Under the pieces are notes generated by a model. The model did not search any database. It was not told the origin of the DNA and worked only from the letters and a program-made list of their open reading frames with translations. Below, one piece after another: positions 1 to 5,081 of a stretch of DNA of 10,451 bases (positions are counted from its first letter, which is position 1; the number at the start of each line of letters is the position of its first letter). A program made the translations under genes and the position numbers. Location: assembly GCA_001872985.1 (NCBI GenBank), contig MNYA01000088.1, positions 1 through 10,451 of the forward strand. The letters run 5' to 3'. The stretch is from a bacterium CG2_30_54_10 (GTDB lineage: Bacteria; Muiribacteriota; Ozemobacteria; Ozemobacterales; Ozemobacteraceae).

Positions 1-48
1 CTCACGTTAGAACTTGATAAAAATCCCCATTTTGAACTTATCGGATAG
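1..48 (+). CDS. possible C-terminal end of an upstream gene (partial)
   Basis: Frame 1 of the plus strand is open from the window edge to a TAG at 46-48 and would encode 15 residues ending in HFELIG. The other two plus frames hit stops within the first 15 bases. The stretch is too short to recognise or to separate from chance, and no terminator hairpin with a T-run follows it. It is given only because the repeat-rich non-coding sequence starts just after it, which would fit the 3' end of a gene. Confidence 0.2.
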   Translation, partial: LTLELDKNPHFELIG

Positions 49-160
49 ACGCTTCGTGCCGCTTAATTAATTTCTGGGTAAGAGTTTAGCGGTTTGAAAT
101 AAGAAAGACGAAGAAAGCTGGGGAAACGAAAAAATAGAAAAAAGGAAAGGATTTTTTTGC

Positions 161-187
161 CGCAGATAAACGCGGATTAACGCAGAT
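161..187 (+). repeat. CGCAGAT dispersed repeat motif
   Basis: A 27-base unit begins and ends with CGCAGAT, with CGCGGATTAACG between the two, so the heptamer recurs at a 20-base period with a CGCGGAT variant in the middle. From general memory, very similar sequences are scattered in intergenic DNA of many environmental bacteria. That comparison was not run here. Confidence 0.5.
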
Positions 188-247
188 CTGGAGGGGAAGG
201 AAAGAAAGTAAGAGTTTGGTAGTTTGGGAAAATTGAAGAAAAGGTGC

Positions 248-280
<33 letters not shown>

Positions 281-381
281 CCTCTATCTCCACTTCTCCT
301 AAATTCCTTCGTTCTCCATTTTTTCAAACGGCTAAACTCTTACAAAAAATGTATCTTCTCAATAAAGAGGGGGAACCTTCC

Positions 382-457
382 GTCATTCCCGCGAAGGCGG
401 GAACCAGCATACGCAAAAGGACGACGGGGCCTGGATTCCCGGCTGCGCGGGAATGAC
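382..457. repeat. dRS3-like palindromic repeat element, 76 bp
   Basis: The ends are perfect 12-bp inverted repeats: GTCATTCCCGCG at 382-393 and CGCGGGAATGAC at 446-457. Each end also contains its own small dyad. The right one, ATTCCC-8nt-GGGAAT (435-454), matches the dRS3 consensus known from Neisseria, and related elements occur in many other bacteria. The inner halves (GCGGGAACCAG and CTGGATTCCCGG) are also near-complementary, so the whole unit could fold into one long hairpin. It is a dispersed intergenic repeat and has no coding capacity. Confidence 0.75.
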
Positions 458-541
458 ACATTCCGATGTTTTCGAAGGGTGCGACATTTGAGGCATGTTA
501 TGTTAAGGCTTTTGACAACTCAGGCTGTGCGGAATGCCCGA

Positions 542-596
542 AAAGTGGCGGAGGCTGGAAGCCTCCGCTGCAGCGCCTGGAAGCCGCTGCCACTTT
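542..596. repeat. double-hairpin GC-rich repeat
   Basis: Outer arms AAAGTGGC (542-549) and GCCACTTT (589-596) are perfect complements. Inside are two hairpins: GCGGAGGC/GCCTCCGC at 548-568 with a 5-base loop, and GCAGCG/CGCTGC at 570-590. Both carry the sequence CTGGAAGCC, so the unit is partly a direct repeat as well. There is no T-run on either strand, so it is not a typical intrinsic terminator, although it lies about 80 bases beyond the stop of the minus-strand gene. It is probably a dispersed palindromic repeat. Confidence 0.6.
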
Positions 597-678
597 GGGC
601 CGCCACCTTGCGCGAAGATCACACCCCTTTCGAAGTTTCCGCGAGTTATTGAGATGATGCCGCATCACGGTCAATCGG

Positions 679-2454
679 TCAGGGAACTGTGTCATCCGAA
701 AGAGGTTCGGGAGCAATCGGGGCTGGAATTCCATCCAGAGGATCTGAGGCGATTATCGGCCCAGGAAGCGACAAATCTACCGCCGAGCCAGACCCGGTGG
801 TAGCAGAATCAGGAACCGGCAATTTTTCCGTTCCGGTTCCTGCGCTTTCAGAGTCTGAACCAATGGGGGCCGAACCCTCAGTCTGTTTCGGCCCCATGAG
901 TCTTTCGTCCTCGCCATTATCCAAGGGCTGGTTTTCGGGCGCAAGCGTGGACGCAGACCCGGGCGCAAGAGCGGGCATGGCCGCAGGCTCAGCAGGCTCC
1001 GGCGAAGGCGCGAGCTCAGGAATGGGCTCAGAATCAGGCGAAGGCTCAGGCGAAGGCTCAGGCAAAGGCGCGGGCTCTGTTTCGGCAGGGTTCGACGCAG
1101 AAGCATTCTGGGAAATGCTTTCGATGACACGAGGAGGCGGGTATCTGCTCTCACCCGTTGTTTCATCGGGGCGCGAAGAAGCCCATGTGTTTCCCGGTTC
1201 CAGGGGAGGGGCTTCCAGGACGGCGAAGTCAGCTTTATCGGATGCACCGCGGATTTTATCGGGAGGAAGGCTTGGAAACCACTCCAGCGATCCGTTCCGA
1301 TTCATTATCGTGATCGGCCTTGTTTTCTGAGAAAGTAATACGGGAATATCCTCAGCCGATATCTCGACAAGGCCCTTCCATGCCAGTTCCCCCATATCGT
1401 GGACATCAATCGGCCTTTTTTCGTAATTGGTTGTCATCATGGAAACAAGAGACGGCCCAATCTCGCCCCGCACGCTTGGATTGAGGCTGAACCCAATCGG
1501 ATTCATGAAAAGCGACAAGTGCAGGACGATCGCAAGAAAGATGATTCCAACCAATCGCACATTCGATGAAAGAGGCTGAATTTCAGCGAGATTCAAGAAA
1601 ACCATGTAGGCGCCGACAAGCGTAAAAACCGGCAGTGTGGTCGGGTCAAGAAGAGCCACGAGACCCGAGAATGCGTAAAAGATCAAGGTTGGAAGATCTT
1701 CTTCTCCCAGCCGCGCAAGCCCCAACAGGTTCGGTATAAGAAAGATCGCGCCAAGAAGCGCGAGGGTTTTTCCATCTTCCGAGGTCTGAAAAAGCGATGA
1801 CAACGGGGTGTGAACCACCGCGCTCGCCGCACCCTCCGGAAAAAAAAGAATGCCGATCAGCCCGCAAAGAATCAGAGTTAGCCTGAATTCATCGTTGACA
1901 AGGACGTGGCATACGATCAATCCAAGGAGGAGCCAACTGTTGAGACCAAGTGCGCTCGCCGCCGCCAGTACCGGAATTAGCGCTACGCCGAAGGAACCCT
2001 TTAGAAAATCACCCTCAAACATGCAGATCAAGCCGGCCAGAAAGAGCAACTGAAGAGTCCATCGGAGGCTTAGGATAGACTGCAGGCCAAGGGCAAATAC
2101 GCAAAGAACGACGATCCCCGGAAGAACTTCTTTCCCCTTGAAGACCCAGACCGCAACAATGCAACAAAGCAAAAAGTAGGCGATATGATAGACAGTCTTC
2201 AGCCCCACCATTGAGGCGGTCGACTGGACGATCGAAAAAGACAAAGCCTCGGGAAGAATCGCCCATCCGATGTTCAGATCGAAATCACGGGCGAAAAGGA
2301 GATCCCAGTAGGTGCCCGTAGGAAAAGGCGTGGAGCGGGTGTAAAAGAAAAGAATGGCGATCGTTGCGGCCAGGATCGCTATCCGCTCCCAATCCATCGG
2401 AAGACCCTCTTCCCGATTGACGTTCACCTTTGATGTCTCAAGATTGAAACTCAT
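679..2454 (-). CDS. polytopic membrane protein with Pro/Glu/Ser-rich C-terminal tail, unknown function
   Basis: I do not recognise the family. The 591-residue product has three parts. Residues 25-317 contain about 9-11 hydrophobic membrane segments (for example 25-41, 87-105, 110-126, 131-147, 155-187, 190-205, 231-247, 256-291 and 300-317). Residues 320-412 form a soluble stretch. Residues 413-591 form a low-complexity acidic tail rich in Pro, Glu, Ser and Ala, with PEPSPEPSP at 465-473. There is no C-terminal anchor or sorting signal. The ATG at 2454 is preferred over an in-frame TTG at 2460, because GAGG at 2462-2465 sits 7 bases before the ATG but only 1 before the TTG. An internal ATG (residue 20) is also possible. 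The gene follows the hydroxylase gene by 9 nt and is probably translationally coupled to it. A GT-C-type glycosyltransferase is conceivable from the topology alone, but no catalytic motif was seen. Confidence 0.85.
   Translation of the reverse strand: MSFNLETSKVNVNREEGLPMDWERIAILAATIAILFFYTRSTPFPTGTYWDLLFARDFDLNIGWAILPEALSFSIVQSTASMVGLKTVYHIAYFLLCCIVAVWVFKGKEVLPGIVVLCVFALGLQSILSLRWTLQLLFLAGLICMFEGDFLKGSFGVALIPVLAAASALGLNSWLLLGLIVCHVLVNDEFRLTLILCGLIGILFFPEGAASAVVHTPLSSLFQTSEDGKTLALLGAIFLIPNLLGLARLGEEDLPTLIFYAFSGLVALLDPTTLPVFTLVGAYMVFLNLAEIQPLSSNVRLVGIIFLAIVLHLSLFMNPIGFSLNPSVRGEIGPSLVSMMTTNYEKRPIDVHDMGELAWKGLVEISAEDIPVLLSQKTRPITIMNRNGSLEWFPSLPPDKIRGASDKADFAVLEAPPLEPGNTWASSRPDETTGESRYPPPRVIESISQNASASNPAETEPAPLPEPSPEPSPDSEPIPELAPSPEPAEPAAMPALAPGSASTLAPENQPLDNGEDERLMGPKQTEGSAPIGSDSESAGTGTEKLPVPDSATTGSGSAVDLSLPGPIIASDPLDGIPAPIAPEPLSDDTVP
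1037..1060 (-). repeat. 12-bp in-frame tandem repeat in the Pro-rich tail
   Basis: Two perfect copies of the plus-strand unit GGCGAAGGCTCA lie at 1037-1060, with degenerate copies on both sides. On the coding strand they encode Glu-Pro-Ser-Pro units. The period is a multiple of three, so slippage would lengthen or shorten the tail without breaking the frame. Confidence 0.8.
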
Positions 2455-2461
2455 TTTCAAG

Positions 2462-2465
2462 CCTC
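2462..2465 (-). promoter_or_regulatory. ribosome binding site of the membrane protein gene, overlapping the upstream stop
   Basis: GAGG on the minus strand lies 7 bases before the ATG at 2454 and shares two bases with the TGA stop (2464-2466) of the upstream hydroxylase gene. This arrangement is typical of translationally coupled operon genes, and it decides the start against the TTG two codons upstream. Confidence 0.6.
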
Positions 2466-4731
2466 AACAATCGACCAGCTTTTCTGGTTTGATCGGAAGA
2501 ATGCGGATCCGCTTTCCGGTGGCGTTGAACACCGCATTGCCAACAGCCGGAGCGATACCCATCAGCGGTACTTCCCCAAACCCTTTCGCGCCGTAAGGGC
2601 CTTCACTATACGGGTGTTCGACAATGATCGGAACTATTTCAGGGGAATCTTCGACCGTTGGGAGGATATAGGTGGAAAACGCGTTGTTGAGCATCCGACC
2701 GCTCGAATCGTGCCGGATCTCTTCCATGGTGCAGTATCCAAGACCTTGAAGGGCTCCGCCCTGGATCTGGCCCTCGACCTGCTGAGGATTGATGGCCTTA
2801 CCCATTTCGTGCGCCGAGATTAGCCTGGTTACCTTGATCTCGCCAGTTTCCATGTCAACCTCAACCTCGGCAATGTTGGTACAATAGCTGTAAACGAAAT
2901 ACGCATCGCCTTGGCCGGTTTTTTTGTCGAACGAGGTGTCAGGAGCGACGTACCAGCCAAATGAGCTTGGCATGAGCCGCCGGGAATACATTTCCTTTAC
3001 AAGATCCTGGAAGGCGATCTTCGATGCTTTTGCCGGATTTTTGAACGATGCGAACCCGTCGATGATCTCGATCTCATCGGTTTCGCCAGCTCCGAGAAGG
3101 TCTTTTGCGATCGGTAACAACCTGGTTTTGAGCTCTTTCCCGGCGGAAATCAGGGCGTTTCCAGACATGAAAGTGGTGCGACTCGCGACGGTCGGCCCGG
3201 AATCGGGAACAAATGCAGTGTCGGTTTCGATCACATTCACAAGATCGTAAGATGCTCCCAGGGCGTCAGCAGCGATTTGCGCCAGAATCGTTCGGGCCCC
3301 TTGTCCCATTTCGGTGTTTCCGACTGCGCAGGAAACAGAGCCATCCTTCATTATGGTCATGCTTGCACCCGCCCTGTCGAGATGCTTCCCACCCGCTCCC
3401 AGGCCGACTCCGTAGTAAATTGTGGAAACTCCAATTCCCTTTCGGATTTTTTCGGTGCGTTTGGATGGGTGACGCCAATTTTTCTTCCAATCGGCGGCCG
3501 CGGTGGCACGAGCGATGGTTTCCATAAGACCGCAGGATTGGTCGATCTTTTGGTTGGTGGCGGTGCTGTCCCCCAGCTTCAAGCCATTTATTCGGCGGAT
3601 CTCCACCGGGTCGATGCCCAGTTCGTCAGCGATCTCATCGATGATCGACTCTCCCGCGAAAATGACCTGGGGAGAACCGAACCCGCGGTAAGCTCCACAT
3701 GGAACTTTGTTGGTTGCCATCGCAAAGGAACGAATAAGGACATTTTCGCAGACGTATGGCCCAAGCGCATGGACAGTGCCGCGCCAAAGCACGATCGGGC
3801 TCAAGGTTGCATAGGCGCCGCCATCGACGTAATAAGCAATATCCGCCGAGATAAGCTTGCCCTGGCAATCGGTTCCGATTTTCATGCGGATCAGCCCGGG
3901 ATGCCGCTTTGGGCTGGCAATGATGTCTTCCTCGCGTTTGAAGATAAGCTTCACCGGCCGCTGGAGAAGCTGGGCGGCCATGGCTGCCTGCCCCGCGACG
4001 ATGCTGGGAAAGTCTTCCTTTCCGCCGAATCCGCCACCGGTCGTGGTTTGAACTACCCGAACCTTGTTGCGGGTAGTTCCAAGGATCTGGGAAACCGCAT
4101 CGTGGACGTAGAACGGGCATTGCATCGAACCATACACGGTCATCTGCCCTTCGGGGCCCGGAACAGCCATCATTCCTTGTGTTTCAAGATACGCGTGTTC
4201 CTGATAGGGGGTCTCATACTCGCGCTCGAAGACTTTTTCGGCCTTGGAGAAGGCTTTATTTGCATCGCCTTTTGTTATCGTGTATTCGGTGAAAACATTG
4301 TTGTCTTTATAAATTCTGGAAGAATCTGAATCAAGGGCTTCGCGAATCGAAAGCACCGGCTTGAGAGGCGCGAGATCGAGCTTGACCAGGTCAGCCGCTG
4401 CGTAGGCTGCTTCAGGGTTCTCGGCAACCACGATGGCGATGGGTTCGCCGTGGAAGCGCACTTCATCGGCCGCAAGAAAAACCTGGTCATCGTAGACGAG
4501 CGGATTAACGTTTTTTCCGGGAATGTCCTTTGCGAGAAAAACTGCTTTTACGCCTGGAAAAGCCAGCGCCGAGGAGGTGTCGATTGCTTTTATGCGGCCA
4601 TAGGCAATCGGAGAACGAACCGTTGCCGCATAGAGCAACCCCGGCGCAGAGTAGTCGTCGACAAACTTGGCTCTCCCGGTAACTTTGTCCCAGGCGTCTT
4701 TGCGCGGAACGGATCGGCCTACCGCCGGCAT
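2464..4731 (-). CDS. xanthine dehydrogenase family molybdopterin-binding subunit
   Basis: This is the large, molybdenum-cofactor-binding subunit of a molybdenum hydroxylase. Such enzymes use water to hydroxylate N-heterocycles or aldehydes in the cytoplasm. At 755 residues it has the normal length. An aldehyde oxidase/xanthine dehydrogenase a/b hammerhead domain covers about 16-123, followed by the two cofactor-binding domains (about 145-385 and 410-680). Visible motifs are QEHAYLET (177-184), TGGGFGGKE (231-239), AYRGFGSPQ (347-355), GNTEMGQGA (471-479) and GAKGFGEVPL (714-723). Glu720 corresponds to the catalytic Glu1261 of bovine xanthine oxidase, and Arg349 to its Arg880. The AYRGFG loop is not the AYRCSFR loop of CO dehydrogenase. 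The substrate cannot be told; purines or other N-heterocycles are plausible. FAD and 2Fe-2S subunits are neither fused nor adjacent. The gene starts at an ATG behind a strong AGGAGGT. Confidence 0.95.
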   Translation of the reverse strand: MPAVGRSVPRKDAWDKVTGRAKFVDDYSAPGLLYAATVRSPIAYGRIKAIDTSSALAFPGVKAVFLAKDIPGKNVNPLVYDDQVFLAADEVRFHGEPIAIVVAENPEAAYAAADLVKLDLAPLKPVLSIREALDSDSSRIYKDNNVFTEYTITKGDANKAFSKAEKVFEREYETPYQEHAYLETQGMMAVPGPEGQMTVYGSMQCPFYVHDAVSQILGTTRNKVRVVQTTTGGGFGGKEDFPSIVAGQAAMAAQLLQRPVKLIFKREEDIIASPKRHPGLIRMKIGTDCQGKLISADIAYYVDGGAYATLSPIVLWRGTVHALGPYVCENVLIRSFAMATNKVPCGAYRGFGSPQVIFAGESIIDEIADELGIDPVEIRRINGLKLGDSTATNQKIDQSCGLMETIARATAAADWKKNWRHPSKRTEKIRKGIGVSTIYYGVGLGAGGKHLDRAGASMTIMKDGSVSCAVGNTEMGQGARTILAQIAADALGASYDLVNVIETDTAFVPDSGPTVASRTTFMSGNALISAGKELKTRLLPIAKDLLGAGETDEIEIIDGFASFKNPAKASKIAFQDLVKEMYSRRLMPSSFGWYVAPDTSFDKKTGQGDAYFVYSYCTNIAEVEVDMETGEIKVTRLISAHEMGKAINPQQVEGQIQGGALQGLGYCTMEEIRHDSSGRMLNNAFSTYILPTVEDSPEIVPIIVEHPYSEGPYGAKGFGEVPLMGIAPAVGNAVFNATGKRIRILPIKPEKLVDC

Positions 4732-4738
4732 GGCTTAA

Positions 4739-4745
4739 ACCTCCT
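4739..4745 (-). promoter_or_regulatory. strong ribosome binding site of the hydroxylase gene
   Basis: AGGAGGT on the minus strand lies 7 bases before the ATG at 4731, a near-ideal Shine-Dalgarno match and spacing. It fixes the start codon and predicts efficient translation. Confidence 0.85.
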
Positions 4746-4772
4746 GGCAGATCTTCTCCAGTTGTCGAGCAA

Positions 4773-4844
4773 GTGTATCACACTGGCTTCAATCTTACCA
4801 GAAGGGAAACTCAGCCTCACTTATCTTTTACACACACTGGCTTC
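4773..4844 (-). promoter_or_regulatory. 12-bp direct repeats upstream of the hydroxylase gene, possible operator
   Basis: On the minus strand GAAGCCAGTGTG occurs twice, at 4779-4790 and 4833-4844, offset by 54 bases (about five helical turns). The copy nearer the gene overlaps a short dyad, GTGT-3nt-ACAC (4773-4783). The nearer copy ends 47 bases before the ATG at 4731. Paired sites on one face of the helix are typical of regulator binding, but no known operator is matched and the repeat may be chance. Confidence 0.3.
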
Positions 4845-4923
4845 CCTGTGGGTGATTGACAAACTATGCTAAATTCGTATCTCCTCAAAAAGAAGGGGCA
4901 TTAGCCGATTCTCAACATAAAGC

Positions 4924-4989
4924 GAGATTCCTCACATTCGTTCCGAATGACAAACGATGCTGTCATTTCGGCCGAAAGGGGGAAATCTC
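4924..4989. repeat. dispersed imperfect inverted repeat, 66 bp
   Basis: The left arm (4924-4952, starting GAGATTCC and ending GAATGACA) is an imperfect reverse complement of the right arm (4961-4989, starting TGTCATTTCG and ending GAAATCTC), with about 8 bases between them. Sequences of this type (GAGATT...GGAATGACA and TGTCATTTCGACCGAAGGGAG) are familiar as intergenic repeats in many environmental bacterial genomes; this was not searched here. It sits between two same-strand genes and is not followed by a T-run on the minus strand, so a terminator role is doubtful. Confidence 0.55.
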
Positions 4990-5081
4990 TTGCGCCAGGA
5001 ATCATTGAGTTTCTTCAAATTATTGAGTAGATACCCGCAATTCTCTGTCCCCGCCTCGCACGCACTAAGGCCCTCATAGGG

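Larger units (their letters stand above)
4746..5081. other. intergenic region upstream of the hydroxylase gene
   Basis: These 336 bases separate the protease stop from the hydroxylase start, both on the minus strand. They hold a 12-bp direct repeat pair and a dispersed inverted repeat, listed separately. A TTGACA at 4856-4861 (plus strand) has no fitting -10. No convincing sigma-70 promoter was found for the hydroxylase on the minus strand, and no T-run terminator after the protease. No gene is supported here. Confidence 0.7.

Noticed and set aside
689..1330. 213-codon open frame on the plus strand opposite the Pro-rich tail
   Set aside because: The Gly/Ser-rich translation is the complement of the repeated Pro/Glu codons, and it has no ribosome binding site or context of its own.
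3277..4329. 350-codon open frame on the plus strand, antisense to the hydroxylase gene
   Set aside because: It lies wholly inside a gene with all family motifs, its translation resembles no protein, and long antisense frames are common opposite GC-rich codon patterns.
4856..4884. Plus-strand promoter starting at TTGACA (4856-4861)
   Set aside because: No -10 lies at a 16-18 base spacing and no plus-strand gene follows.
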